64,000 bases of DNA from CAYSFW01 sp964620675 (GCA_964620675.1 CAZUJU010000001.1:62001-126000), one strand, 5' to 3'. Positions 17,316 through 26,223 are shown, counted from the first letter of the stretch. Numbers and translations are program-made. Notes: generated by a model from the letters alone, not told the origin.

Positions 17316-18104
17316 TCAGGCGGCGGTCGTGAGACGCATCGCCATTGGTACATCGACTTCCATGCCGACAGGTAAATGGTCCGAATGCCGTACGCCATAG
17401 GTCTCGGATTCGGTAATGCGGATTTCGGGCGTCACAAAGATATGATCGAATCCGAGGCGCGGCCGCCAACTCGGATAGGTACGTGTCAAATTGACCGGCT
17501 TGATCAAGTCTGTGCTCTCGAATAGCTCAACCATTTCCGTGCTACTGATCTCGGAGTTGAAATCCCCCATCAATGCGACGTGGCGTCGACCGCGAATGAT
17601 CTCTGCGATGTACTGAAGTTGCCGACGGCGGGCTCGCGCAGACAGCGAGAGATGCGCCAACACGACGACGAGGGGGTCCGACGGCTCACCGAAGTGAACC
17701 TCCAACGCGCCGCGCCCCGGAATTGTACTTGGCAAGCGGTGTTCCGACACCGCAATCGGCTCGATCCGGCTCATGATCGCAAGGCTGTGTTGTGCCAACA
17801 AGCCTAAATCGCGGTTGACCCGATGGTAGCAGTAGGGAAAGCCTGCTTTTAGAGCGAGATACTCCGGCTGGTGTACGAACTCACTGCGAATGCTGCCCGC
17901 GTCGAGTTCTTGTAGTCCAACGATATCGAAATCGGTAATGAAATCAGCGATACGATCGAGGTTCGACTGCCGCTGCGGAAAGGGCAGCACATGCTTCCAA
18001 CTGTGCGTAAAGTAGTGGCGATACTTCTTGGTCGGAATCCCTACCTGGATATTGTAACTGAGGAGTTTGAGACGCTGACGGTGAGAATGATCCATTGTCG
18101 CCAT
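17316..18104 (-). CDS. Endonuclease/exonuclease/phosphatase (EEP) family hydrolase
   Basis: A 262-residue metal-dependent phosphoesterase of the DNase I/exonuclease III fold. Motifs in order: LLSYNIQVG (metal-site Asn), IVGLQELD (Mg-binding Glu), ALMGDFNSE (Asp-x-Asn), LGFDHIFV and the catalytic SDHLP near the C terminus. No signal peptide is seen, so it is probably cytoplasmic. The substrate cannot be told: family members cleave nucleic acids, phosphoinositides or sphingomyelin. Two ATGs (18104 and 18095) are equally possible starts. It probably forms an operon with the small acidic protein. Confidence 0.85.
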   Translation of the reverse strand: MATMDHSHRQRLKLLSYNIQVGIPTKKYRHYFTHSWKHVLPFPQRQSNLDRIADFITDFDIVGLQELDAGSIRSEFVHQPEYLALKAGFPYCYHRVNRDLGLLAQHSLAIMSRIEPIAVSEHRLPSTIPGRGALEVHFGEPSDPLVVVLAHLSLSARARRRQLQYIAEIIRGRRHVALMGDFNSEISSTEMVELFESTDLIKPVNLTRTYPSWRPRLGFDHIFVTPEIRITESETYGVRHSDHLPVGMEVDVPMAMRLTTAA

Positions 18105-18214
18105 GGGTTTGATTGTTGGAAACTGTCCGACGTTCCTTTTATCTAAGGCTACAGTCTAACGGACATCCGTGCCGCTATCACACTCACATTATTGTTGTAA
18201 CGTTTTCCGCGGCG

Positions 18215-18874
18215 TCAGCCCGAATTCGAGGCCGCGCGGCGCTCGCGCGCCAGCAGAAAGTCAACGATTTGAAACATCTCTTGGTAGTTTGCAGCACCGC
18301 TGTTGATGACGCGGTACTTGCCGGCGACAACGAATGCCGGAACGCCCGTTAAACGAAAATTGTTGGCAAGTTCCATTGAGCGGCGCACCTTGGAATCCAC
18401 GCCCATGGACCGCATCGCGTCGCGAAACGCTGCGCCCTCAACCCCCAAGCCGCTGACCAGCTGGATCACCGCCTCTTCGCTACCGAGGCGCCGCCCCTGA
18501 TCGTGAATGACCTGAAAGATCGGTTCGTGCACCTTATCAAGCACACCCAGCGCTTCGGCCGCGTAGTAGGCGCGCGCGAGTAGCGCCCAGCCGGGATTCA
18601 ATACGCCGGGCATTCGGACGACACGCACGTCCGATCCGGCTGACTCAAGCCACTGTTTAACATGGGGTTCGATCCGGTAGCAGTGAGGGCAGCCGTACCA
18701 GAAGAACTCGATGACTTCGAGCTTATTGTCGGGTGTCGCGACCGGATTGGTTAATACTTCGAAGTGCGTACCCTCCTCGAACGCCCGCGTTTGTGCAGGG
18801 TTGTCCGCCGCTGTCAGCAGCGGCGCGAGTAGCAGCATCAGAAAGCCCACCGATTTGGTCCAGGTCACGCGCAT
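18215..18874 (-). CDS. dsbA: Thiol:disulfide interchange protein DsbA
   Basis: A 219-residue periplasmic thioredoxin-fold oxidase that introduces disulfide bonds into exported proteins and is recycled by DsbB. The start at 18874 (MRVTWTKSVGFLMLLLAPLL) gives a signal peptide and is preceded by GGAGA; the frame is open farther upstream, but that part lacks a signal sequence. The active site is C-P-H-C in FFWYGCPHCYRIEP, and the cis-proline loop is TGVPAFVV. It follows the cytochrome c4 gene on the same strand by about 230 bases; DsbA next to cytochrome c4 and engB is a common gammaproteobacterial arrangement. Confidence 0.95.
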   Translation of the reverse strand: MRVTWTKSVGFLMLLLAPLLTAADNPAQTRAFEEGTHFEVLTNPVATPDNKLEVIEFFWYGCPHCYRIEPHVKQWLESAGSDVRVVRMPGVLNPGWALLARAYYAAEALGVLDKVHEPIFQVIHDQGRRLGSEEAVIQLVSGLGVEGAAFRDAMRSMGVDSKVRRSMELANNFRLTGVPAFVVAGKYRVINSGAANYQEMFQIVDFLLARERRAASNSG

Positions 18875-19107
18875 TGACGAAGGTCTCCAAGTTGTTCGCG
18901 AGATTCGGCAACCGCTTACACGCGCGAAGGACGCGGTGGCGGAGCCGGATAGCAATGGCCAGACAGCCATCTTATATCGGAGTGACGCGCCGCGCTCAAG
19001 CAGCGACGAGTGGAGTAGGGGTAAGGAGCGATAATTGGCGCCGCCCTCGCTGACAGCGGGCGCGCAACGCACCGACGGCGTTTCGCGCCCGGGGCGGAGG
19101 CGAGTAC

Positions 19108-19716
19108 TTACTTTAGCCCGGCGACGTACTGCGAGACCGCGTCGATCTCGGCGTCCGTCAACCGCTGCGCCACCATGCGCATCATCATGCCCGCGTCGTT
19201 GGCACGCGCGCCGCTGCGGAATTCCTTAAGCTGCAGGGCGGTGTAGGTGGCGTGCTGGCCGGAGAGACGCGGAAATTTCGCGGCCGGATTACCAACCCCG
19301 TTCGGCGCGTGGCAACCGATACAGGCCGGGATTCCGGTCGCGCTATTGCCGCCGCGATATACGGACTCCCCGAGCGCCACGGCGGTCTCGTCCGCGGTCC
19401 CGGGTTTGATCGGCTGGGCCGCGTAGAAAGCCGCCAGATCGGCCATGTCCTGCTCCGAGAGTCCCGCCGCCTGGGGGTACATCACGGCATTGTCGCGGAC
19501 CTTGGATTGGTACTCGCGCAACTGCTTGATCAGGTAAACCTCGCCCTGGCCGGCGAGCTTGGGCCATTCCGGGTTGGCGCTGTTACCATCAAGGCCATGG
19601 CATCCGGCGCAGACAGCCGACTTCTCTTTCCCTGCCACCTTGTCACCTTGAGCCACCGCGGGCAAACTCACCGTAAGAGTCAACGCCGCAAAGCAAACCC
19701 AGAACAGCCTATTCAT
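19108..19716 (-). CDS. Dihaem cytochrome c4
   Basis: A 202-residue periplasmic electron carrier, usually donating electrons to terminal oxidases. A signal peptide (1-22, ending AVAQ) is followed by two homologous haem domains with CAGCH (C36, C39, H40) and CIGCH (C132, C135, H136). Distal methionine ligands are likely within NAVMYPQAAG and the GMMMRM segment. GAGGAGA lies about nine bases before the ATG. It is divergent from engB over 120 bases. In a sulfur oxidiser it may carry electrons derived from the quinone pool to a cbb3-type oxidase, which is inference. Confidence 0.94.
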   Translation of the reverse strand: MNRLFWVCFAALTLTVSLPAVAQGDKVAGKEKSAVCAGCHGLDGNSANPEWPKLAGQGEVYLIKQLREYQSKVRDNAVMYPQAAGLSEQDMADLAAFYAAQPIKPGTADETAVALGESVYRGGNSATGIPACIGCHAPNGVGNPAAKFPRLSGQHATYTALQLKEFRSGARANDAGMMMRMVAQRLTDAEIDAVSQYVAGLK

Positions 19717-19836
19717 ATTTCAACATCTCCTCAGGAACATGCCAAACCGCGCGCTGCGCGCCGAAACCTGCGGGTTTATATCATAGTCCCGCCTCGCCAG
19801 TAAAAGCCTCCGAACCGAACCCGTCCATCCGCCACG

Positions 19837-20448
19837 ATGCAAAACTTTAACGCCGCCACCTTTCTCCTGAGTTGCGCGCACTTGCGCCAGCTTCCGCCCG
19901 CGACCGGACCTGAAGTTGCTGTCGCCGGGCGATCCAACTCGGGAAAATCGAGCACACTTAATCGCCTCTGTCAGCGACGGCAACTCGCGCGCGTGAGCAA
20001 AACTCCGGGGCGCACCCAACTGATCAACTATTTCGCACTGCCGTCGGGCGCTTACCTGGTTGATCTGCCTGGCTACGGATTCGCCAAGGTACCGGAGGCA
20101 GTGCGGTTGCAATGGGAACGCTTGATGGAGAGCTATCTTACGCGCCGGGAGTCCCTGCGCGGATTGTTGTTGATTATGGATATCCGCCACCCCCTCACAC
20201 CGCTGGATTTACAGATGCTTGACTGGTGCCGCGCGCGCGCGCTGCCGGTGCACATTCTGCTGAACAAAGCCGACAAGCTCGGACGCGGTGCGCAACAAGC
20301 GACCGTACTAGGTGTTCGGCGCCGACTCGCCGAGATGAGTATGAACATGACCGTGCAGGGGTTTTCCGCCAGCAGCGGAGCAGGACTGGAAGAAGCAATC
20401 GCGATATTGGAAGGGTGGTTGACCCCGGAAGAAAAGTCCCCGGCCTGA
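19837..20448 (+). CDS. engB: Ribosome biogenesis GTPase EngB (YihA/YsxC)
   Basis: A 203-residue GTPase needed for assembly of the large ribosomal subunit and for normal division. G1 is GRSNSGKSS, the switch region has TPGRTQLINYF, G3 is DLPGYGFA, G4 is NKAD, and a SxSSGxG-type G5 follows near the C terminus. Size is normal for the family. It is convergent with polA, an arrangement shared with E. coli and Pseudomonas, where a small RNA gene sits between the two. Its stop codon lies inside a GC-rich hairpin. Confidence 0.96.
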   Translation: MQNFNAATFLLSCAHLRQLPPATGPEVAVAGRSNSGKSSTLNRLCQRRQLARVSKTPGRTQLINYFALPSGAYLVDLPGYGFAKVPEAVRLQWERLMESYLTRRESLRGLLLIMDIRHPLTPLDLQMLDWCRARALPVHILLNKADKLGRGAQQATVLGVRRRLAEMSMNMTVQGFSASSGAGLEEAIAILEGWLTPEEKSPA

Positions 20449-20548
20449 GAAGGCCGGGGTAATTTTGCGGCCCGACTTGGGGATTCGGGCCATCCCGCTC
20501 AGGGAGGATAGCGGGAAGCGCTGGGCTTAAGCGCTTATTGCGTTAGTG
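20432..20548 (-). ncRNA. Candidate small RNA at the polA-engB locus (Spot 42/ErsA position)
   Basis: The 367-base gap between engB and polA (20449-20815) has no gene. Read on the minus strand, in the polA direction, four hairpins follow one another: AAGCGCT/AGCGCTT (20516-20536), TCCCGCT/AGCGGGA (20493-20516), GGCCCGA/TCGGGCC (20469-20491) and CCCCGGCCT/AGGCCGGGG (20438-20459), the last followed by ACTTTTC, a terminator-like end. The loops of the middle two are C-rich (ATCCTCCCTG and ATCCCCAAG), and the first contains CCUCC, complementary to a Shine-Dalgarno site. Bases 20549-20680 upstream are AT-rich, with a possible -10 TAATCT. Spot 42 in E. coli and ErsA in Pseudomonas occupy this same locus. 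Ends are estimates. Confidence 0.42.
20438..20459. terminator. Bidirectional terminator hairpin after engB
   Basis: A 9-bp perfect stem, CCCCGGCCT (20438-20446) and AGGCCGGGG (20451-20459), with a GAGA loop. It overlaps the engB stop codon. It is followed by TAATTTTG on the plus strand and by ACTTTTC on the minus strand, so it could end engB transcription and a minus-strand small RNA alike. Confidence 0.65.
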
Positions 20549-20815
20549 AGATTAGCACGGTTTTCGTTCCATTTGAAGTTCAAACTTAAACACAAGGAAC
20601 CAGATCACAAAAAACATGCCGCCGTTTATCGATGATTTGCTTAATTTCGTCGGAATCTGCGATTTATCTCGTATCCACCCCTGAACGACCGAGCGCCGAG
20701 TGGGCGCTGCGGGATTTGGCAGAGGCAACCCGACGCGCGCCAGATCCGTAGAGCCGCAGCTTCAAGCCTTCCTCGATGATGCTGTGACGCCCGGCTCACT
20801 CAGCACGGCACTGGG

Positions 20816-23524
20816 TCAATGCGCCTCGTCCCAATTGGCACCGACGCCCGACTCAACGACTAACGGCACGCGAAGCTCGACAACCTCTTGCATCGCCGCG
20901 GTGATTGCTGTCGCGACTTGCGCGATAGCCCCTTCCGCGACCTCTACGACCAACTCATCATGCACCTGCATGATCATCGCCGCCGGCGCCGCGGTTGAGC
21001 GTAACCACGAATCGGTCGCGATCATGGCGCGCTTGATGATGTCGGCGGCCGTGCCCTGCATGGGCGCGTTGATCGCGGTGCGCTCGGCGTATTGTCGGCG
21101 CTGGGCATTGCGCGAGCGTATTTCGGGCACATACAGGCGCCGCCCGAACAGCGTTTCCACGTAGCCTTGCTCGCGCGCCCGGACCCGCGTGTCCTCCATA
21201 TAGGCCTTGACGCCCGGATAGCGCGAAAAATAGAGATCGATATAGTGTTGGGCCTCGTTACGCCCGACGCCGAGTTGGCGCGCGAGACCGAATGCGGACA
21301 TGCCGTAGATCAGGCCAAAGTTGATCGCCTTGGCGGCGCGGCGACGCCCGGCGTCGACCTCGGCGACGGGAAGCCCGAAGACCTCGGCGGCGGTGGCGCG
21401 GTGAATGTCGCGCCCCTCAGCGAAGGCGCGCAGGAGCCCCGCGTCGGCGGACAAATGCGCCATGATGCGCAATTCGATCTGTGAATAGTCGAGCGCCAGA
21501 ATGCGAAACCCTTCCGGAGCGATGAAGGCGTGGCGAATCTTGCGCCCCTCCTCGGTGCGAATCGGGATGTTTTGCAGGTTCGGCTCCGAGGAGGAAAGCC
21601 TGCCGGTCGAAGCCACCGCCTGGTGATAGGAGGTGTGCACCCGCCCAGTGGCACGATTGATTTGTTGCGGCAGGCGGTCGGTGTAAGTGGATTTGAGTTT
21701 GCTCAGACTGCGGTGTTCAAGCACCAGCCGTGGCAGCGCATAATCCGCCGCGAGCTCCTGCAATACATCCTCGGCCGTCGAAGCTTGTCCGGTCGGGGTC
21801 TTGCTCAGGATGGGCAACTGCAGTTTGTCGAACAGGATTTCCTGAAGCTGCTTCGGAGAAGCGAGATTGAATTCGGTTCCGGCCTCGCGGTGGGCCTCAG
21901 ATTCGAGCTCGGCCATCCGGCGAGCCAATTCGACCCCCTGCCGCGCGAGCGCAACCGAATCGATGCACACCCCTTTCCGCTCGATGCGCGAAAGGACGCC
22001 GATCAGCGGTATCTCGATTTGCTCATAGAGCGCACGCAGGCGCGCTTCCTGCTCCAGCCGCGGCCAGAAGTGCTGGTGCAAGCGCAGGGTAACATCGGCA
22101 TCTTCCGCCGCGTAAGGCGTGGCCTCCTCCAGCGGGACCTGATCGAAAGTCTTTTGCTTGCTTCCCTTGCCGGCGACGTCTTCGAAATGAATCGTCCGGT
22201 GCTGCAGATATTTTTCGCTCAGGGTGTCCATGTCGTGGCGACTGGCGGTCGAATTCAACACATACGACTCGAGCATGGTGTCGTGCTGCACGCCGGCGAG
22301 GGCGATCCCGTGGTTGGCCAACACGCTTTGGTCGTACTTCAAATTGTGTCCGACCTTGGCTCGCGCTGGATCCTCAAGTAACGGTCGTAATCGCTCCAGC
22401 GTCGTGTCGCGATCGAGCTGAGCCGGCGCCCCGAGATAGTTGTGGTCCAATGGCAAGTACGCGGCTTCGTCGGGAGCGATCGCGAAGGACAAACCCACGA
22501 TTCGCGCATCGATATACGAAAGCGAGGTCGTCTCGGTATCCAGCGCGAACAACGGTGCGCGTTCGAGACGTTCGATCCATGCTTCAAACTCCGCGTCGGT
22601 GAGAATTGTCGTGTAGGGGCCGTAGCCGAGCTCGGCGGCGCTCGCCGGTGTCGCCGCATCCGAATCCGACGGCATCTCCAGTTCATTCAGCCAGGTTCGA
22701 AACTCTAGCTTGCGGTACAGCTCGCGCAGTCGCTCCGGGTCCGGTGCGCGCAGCGCGAGATCGTCGGCATCCGGCGGTAGACTGAGATCTCGCGCGACGG
22801 TGACCAACTGCTGTGACAGCGGTAAGCGCGTCAGCGCAGCACGCAGACGGTCGCCGATCTTGCCCTTAATCTCGTCGGCACAATCCGCGATCGCGGCCAG
22901 CGAGCCGTACTTCTCCAACCACTTGGCCGCAGTTTTCGGCCCGACCCCATCGACCCCCGGCACGTTATCGACCTTGTCTCCGATCAAGGCGAGATAGTCG
23001 ACGATCTGGTCGGGCGACACGCCGAATTTCGCGCGTACGCCGGCGGGATCAAGCAACGCATCGGTCATCGTATTGATCAAGCGCACACGGTCGTCGACGA
23101 TTTGCGCGAGATCCTTGTCGCCGGTGGAGATCAGCACCGCTTCGCCGCGCTCACTTGCACGGCGAGCCAGCGTCGCGATCACGTCGTCGGCCTCGACACC
23201 CGGTTCCCGCAAGAGCGGCAGGCCCATCGCCGCAACCCATTCGTGGAGTGGCTCGATCTGGCGCGCAAGCTCGTCGGGCATCGGTGGCCGGGTCGCCTTG
23301 TACGCCGGATAGAGTTCGTCGCGAAAGGTCTTGCCCTTGGCGTCAAACACGACCGCCATTCGGGTGGGACGGTACTCCCGAATCAATTTCCTGATCATGT
23401 TTGCAACGCCATAGACGGCGCCGGTCGGCTGGCCCTCCGCCGTCGTCAACGGCGGCAACGCGTGAAACGCTCGATAAAGATACGACGAGCCATCGACCAG
23501 GATTAGCGGGGGCGTTTCAGACAT
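20816..23524 (-). CDS. polA: DNA polymerase I
   Basis: A 902-residue repair and lagging-strand polymerase with three domains. The N-terminal 5'-3' exonuclease begins PLILVDGSSYLYRAFHAL and contains EADDVIATLA and ISTGDKDLAQIV. The middle 3'-5' proofreading domain keeps the catalytic DTE in FALDTETTSL, plus KVGHNLKYD. The polymerase domain has SSEPNLQNIPIRTEEGR, LALDYSQIELRIMAHLS, INFGLIYGMSAFGLA and the terminal MQVHDELVVEV. All active-site residues are present, so both nuclease activities should work. It is convergent with engB and divergent from the LOG-family gene. Length is close to E. coli Pol I (928). Confidence 0.97.
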   Translation of the reverse strand: MSETPPLILVDGSSYLYRAFHALPPLTTAEGQPTGAVYGVANMIRKLIREYRPTRMAVVFDAKGKTFRDELYPAYKATRPPMPDELARQIEPLHEWVAAMGLPLLREPGVEADDVIATLARRASERGEAVLISTGDKDLAQIVDDRVRLINTMTDALLDPAGVRAKFGVSPDQIVDYLALIGDKVDNVPGVDGVGPKTAAKWLEKYGSLAAIADCADEIKGKIGDRLRAALTRLPLSQQLVTVARDLSLPPDADDLALRAPDPERLRELYRKLEFRTWLNELEMPSDSDAATPASAAELGYGPYTTILTDAEFEAWIERLERAPLFALDTETTSLSYIDARIVGLSFAIAPDEAAYLPLDHNYLGAPAQLDRDTTLERLRPLLEDPARAKVGHNLKYDQSVLANHGIALAGVQHDTMLESYVLNSTASRHDMDTLSEKYLQHRTIHFEDVAGKGSKQKTFDQVPLEEATPYAAEDADVTLRLHQHFWPRLEQEARLRALYEQIEIPLIGVLSRIERKGVCIDSVALARQGVELARRMAELESEAHREAGTEFNLASPKQLQEILFDKLQLPILSKTPTGQASTAEDVLQELAADYALPRLVLEHRSLSKLKSTYTDRLPQQINRATGRVHTSYHQAVASTGRLSSSEPNLQNIPIRTEEGRKIRHAFIAPEGFRILALDYSQIELRIMAHLSADAGLLRAFAEGRDIHRATAAEVFGLPVAEVDAGRRRAAKAINFGLIYGMSAFGLARQLGVGRNEAQHYIDLYFSRYPGVKAYMEDTRVRAREQGYVETLFGRRLYVPEIRSRNAQRRQYAERTAINAPMQGTAADIIKRAMIATDSWLRSTAAPAAMIMQVHDELVVEVAEGAIAQVATAITAAMQEVVELRVPLVVESGVGANWDEAH

Positions 23525-23653
23525 GGACTACCTCATGCGGTCGGGCGAGCCGCCACTCGCAGCGGTGCTGCGCCAGCGGGCTTCGACCCGCGTGTTTTCG
23601 CGGATGTGGCCCTTATGGTACAACGGTCGACCCACGAGACAGGAACGGAATGC

Positions 23654-24379
23654 ATGAATCACCACACGCGCGGCTCGCACCCGGTCATGCTGCCGGTCGA
23701 CGAACAACAGCTCACTCGCGAAAGTTGGAAAATCTTTCAGATCATGGGTGAATTTGTTGAGGGATTCGAGCGTTTGGCCCGGATCAAGCCATCGGTCAGT
23801 ATTTTCGGATCCGCCCGCACGCCGCCTGAGGATCCGGTCTATCAACTCGCTGAAGAAATCGCGTTTCAACTCTCGGAAGCGGGCTTTGCTGTCGTGAGCG
23901 GCGGCGGTCCCGGGATCATGGAGGCCGCCAACAAAGGTGCCAAGCGCGGGCGCTCGCCGAGTGTGGGGCTTAATATCCAGTTACCGCACGAACAAGTGGG
24001 GAACGATTATCAGGATATCGCACTGAGTTTCCGCCATTTTTTCTCACGCAAGGTCATGTTCGTCAAATATGCTTCGGCCTATGTAGTGCTCCCCGGCGGG
24101 TTTGGCACGCTCGACGAACTGGCGGAGATTCTGACCCTCGTACAAACCGGCAAATCGCGGCGCATCCCGATTATCCTGGTCCATCGGCCGTTCTGGGAGG
24201 GCTTGCTGGACTGGTTCGAGACTACGCTCGCGGCCGAAGGTAAGATCTCACCCGACGATTTGCGGCTGTTCAAGGTTATCGACGATCCCCAGGAAGTCAT
24301 CGACGCTATTTTTGACTACTACGAAAAACGTGGGTTTGAGCCGACTGCGACGGAGCGAGCCAAGTTGATGGAGTTGTAG
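23654..24379 (+). CDS. LOG-family protein (cytokinin riboside 5'-monophosphate phosphoribohydrolase type)
   Basis: A 241-residue Rossmann-fold protein of the LOG/TIGR00730 family. The start at 23654 (MNHHTRGSHP) has AGGAACGGA upstream; the frame is open from 23606. Signature motifs are VSGGGPGIMEAANKGA and VLPGGFGTLDELAE, matching the PGGxGTxxE nucleotide-hydrolase motif. Bacterial members release the base from nucleoside 5'-monophosphates; the preferred substrate here cannot be read from the sequence. It was often annotated as lysine decarboxylase, which is incorrect for the family. Divergent from polA, with a 400-base gap to glnA. Confidence 0.85.
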   Translation: MNHHTRGSHPVMLPVDEQQLTRESWKIFQIMGEFVEGFERLARIKPSVSIFGSARTPPEDPVYQLAEEIAFQLSEAGFAVVSGGGPGIMEAANKGAKRGRSPSVGLNIQLPHEQVGNDYQDIALSFRHFFSRKVMFVKYASAYVVLPGGFGTLDELAEILTLVQTGKSRRIPIILVHRPFWEGLLDWFETTLAAEGKISPDDLRLFKVIDDPQEVIDAIFDYYEKRGFEPTATERAKLMEL

Positions 24380-24566
24380 CCCAAGCGGATCGGCGACGCG
24401 ATTATTGTTCGCAATGCCGTGGCCAAGGCGGCCGCCACCTCGCGCTGGATCGTTCAACCGATGCGCGACTGCTGCGGACCCTTGCCGGCACGAAGGGGGT
24501 CGGGCAAGATGACGACATCACAAATAACGTAGGTGTTACACCCCAGCGGCGAGCGCCCCACGACAT

Positions 24567-24583
24567 CGCACCATTTAGATGCA
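24567..24583 (+). promoter_or_regulatory. NtrC binding site, distal, upstream of glnA
   Basis: The 17-base sequence CGCACCATTTAGATGCA resembles the NtrC consensus TGCACC-N5-GGTGCA, with a complete left half. Its centre is 31 bases (about three helical turns) from the second site and about 118 bases before the predicted start of transcription, as expected for an enhancer acting on a sigma-54 promoter. The rest of the 399-base gap (24380-24566) shows nothing I recognise. Confidence 0.72.
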
Positions 24584-24597
24584 TGGCGCCCACGGAA

Positions 24598-24614
24598 AGC
24601 ACTAATTTAGTGCA
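24598..24614 (+). promoter_or_regulatory. NtrC binding site, proximal, upstream of glnA
   Basis: AGCACTAATTTAGTGCA has perfect 6-base arms GCACTA/TAGTGC and the standard 17-base NtrC site length. It lies about 87 bases before the predicted start of transcription. Together with the distal site it repeats the paired-enhancer arrangement of E. coli glnA, where the two sites are about 32 bases apart. Confidence 0.78.
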
Positions 24615-24666
24615 CTCTGGACGCCACTTAACATCTCGTCAACCGCGAATGCGTCGTCTGTCAAGG

Positions 24667-24681
24667 TGGCATGGGAAATGC
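24667..24681 (+). promoter_or_regulatory. Sigma-54 promoter of glnA
   Basis: TGGCATGGGAAATGC carries the -24 GG (24668-24669) and -12 GC (24680-24681) with exactly ten bases between them, the invariant sigma-54 geometry. Transcription would begin near 24693, giving a leader of about 85 bases before the glnA ATG. The consensus TTGC at -12 is reduced to ATGC. Confidence 0.82.
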
Positions 24682-24778
24682 TAAGCAACGCAGCGTGATG
24701 CCTTTAAACGACCGCACAGGTGAATGGGATCCATTCGCTTGCGTCAAACCCTTGATCGTTCAATCCCGGAGGAAAAGC

Positions 24779-26188
24779 ATGTCACCGAGTGACGTTTTGA
24801 AAATGATGCAGGAAAAGCAGGTGAAGTACGTCGACCTGCGCTTCACCGACACGCGCGGCAAGGAGCAGCACGTCACGCTGCCTGCCAGCCAAGTCGATGA
24901 CTCGTTCTTCGAAGACGGCAAGATGTTTGATGGATCTTCGATTGGGGGCTGGAAGGGCATCAATGAGTCGGACATGATTCTGATGCCGGAAGCGAGCAGC
25001 GCGATCATGGATCCGTTCTTTCAGGATCCAACGTTGATCGTCCGCTGCGACATCATCGAACCCACCACAATGCAGGGTTACGAGCGGGATCCGCGCTCGG
25101 TCGCCAAGCGCGCCGAGGAATACCTCAAGTCCACCGGCATCGCGGACACCGCCTATTTCGGCCCCGAGCCGGAATTTTTCGTGTTCGACGACGTGCGCTG
25201 GGGCGCGACGATGAAAGGCTCATTCTGCGAGATTGACTCGGACGAAGCGGGCTGGAACTCCGAAAAGGTGTTCGAGGGCGGCAACATCGGCCACCGCCCA
25301 ACCACCAAGGGCGGGTATTTCCCAGTTCCTCCGGTAGATTCGCTGCAGGATCTGCGCTCAGCGATGTGCGATACCCTCGAAGAGATGGGCGTTCCCGTCG
25401 AAGTTCATCACCATGAGGTCGCAACCGCAGGTCAGTGCGAGATCGGCACCCGTTTTTCGACGCTCGTTGAGCGAGCCGACTGGACCCAGGTACAAAAATA
25501 CGTCATCCAAAACGTCGCCCACCAATGGGGCAAGACGGTTACCTTCATGCCGAAACCGCTGGTTGGCGACAACGGCAGCGGGATGCACGTGCACCAATCG
25601 CTCGCGAAAGGTGGCCAGAACCTGTTTGCCGGCGACCTCTACGGCGGATTATCGGACATCGCATTGTTCTATATCGGCGGTATCATCAAGCACGCCAAGG
25701 CGTTGAACGCGTTCTGCAACGCCTCGACCAACAGCTACAAGCGCTTGGTGCCGGGCTTCGAAGCCCCCGTCATGCTCGCTTATTCGGCACGTAACCGTTC
25801 CGCATCGATCCGCATCCCGTGGGTATCCAGTCCGAAAGGCCGCCGAATCGAAGTGCGCTTCCCGGACAGCACCGCCAACCCGTATCTCGCATTCGCCGCC
25901 ATGATGATGGCAGGGCTTGACGGTATCCAAAATAAAATCCACCCTGGCGAGGCGATGGACAAGGATCTCTATGATCTGCCGGCGGAAGAAGAGAAGAAAA
26001 TCCCGCAGGTGTGCCACTCCCTCGACATGGCGCTCGACGCGCTCGACCGCGACCGCGAGTTTCTCAAGGCCGGTGGTGTGTTTACCGACGACATGATTGA
26101 TGCGTATATCGACCTTAAAATGCAGGATGTCACCCGAATCCGCATGACTACCCACCCGGTCGAGTTTGACATGTACTATAGCCTCTGA
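24779..26188 (+). CDS. glnA: Glutamine synthetase, type I
   Basis: A 469-residue enzyme that forms glutamine from glutamate, ammonia and ATP, assembled as a dodecamer. The start at 24779 (MSPSDVLKMM) has GGAGG seven bases upstream and gives the standard length; the frame is open from 24671, but that start overlaps the sigma-54 promoter. Motifs: MFDGSSIGGWKGINESDM, FGPEPEFFVFDDV (Glu metal ligands), KPLVGDNGSGMHVHQS (ATP site), and SIRIPWVSSPKGRRIEVRFPD. The adenylylation loop near DKDLYDLPAEEEKKIP matches the GSI-beta type, so activity is probably controlled by GlnE at that Tyr. Transcription should be activated by NtrC. Confidence 0.98.
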   Translation: MSPSDVLKMMQEKQVKYVDLRFTDTRGKEQHVTLPASQVDDSFFEDGKMFDGSSIGGWKGINESDMILMPEASSAIMDPFFQDPTLIVRCDIIEPTTMQGYERDPRSVAKRAEEYLKSTGIADTAYFGPEPEFFVFDDVRWGATMKGSFCEIDSDEAGWNSEKVFEGGNIGHRPTTKGGYFPVPPVDSLQDLRSAMCDTLEEMGVPVEVHHHEVATAGQCEIGTRFSTLVERADWTQVQKYVIQNVAHQWGKTVTFMPKPLVGDNGSGMHVHQSLAKGGQNLFAGDLYGGLSDIALFYIGGIIKHAKALNAFCNASTNSYKRLVPGFEAPVMLAYSARNRSASIRIPWVSSPKGRRIEVRFPDSTANPYLAFAAMMMAGLDGIQNKIHPGEAMDKDLYDLPAEEEKKIPQVCHSLDMALDALDRDREFLKAGGVFTDDMIDAYIDLKMQDVTRIRMTTHPVEFDMYYSL

Positions 26189-26223
26189 TCGGGGCTCGCG
26201 TACCCTTGGTAGCGTCTATCAAA

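Noticed and set aside
20616..20684. A 22-codon open frame in the engB-polA gap
   Set aside because: Very short, poorly placed ribosome-binding sequence, and it overlaps the AT-rich part of the small RNA candidate locus.
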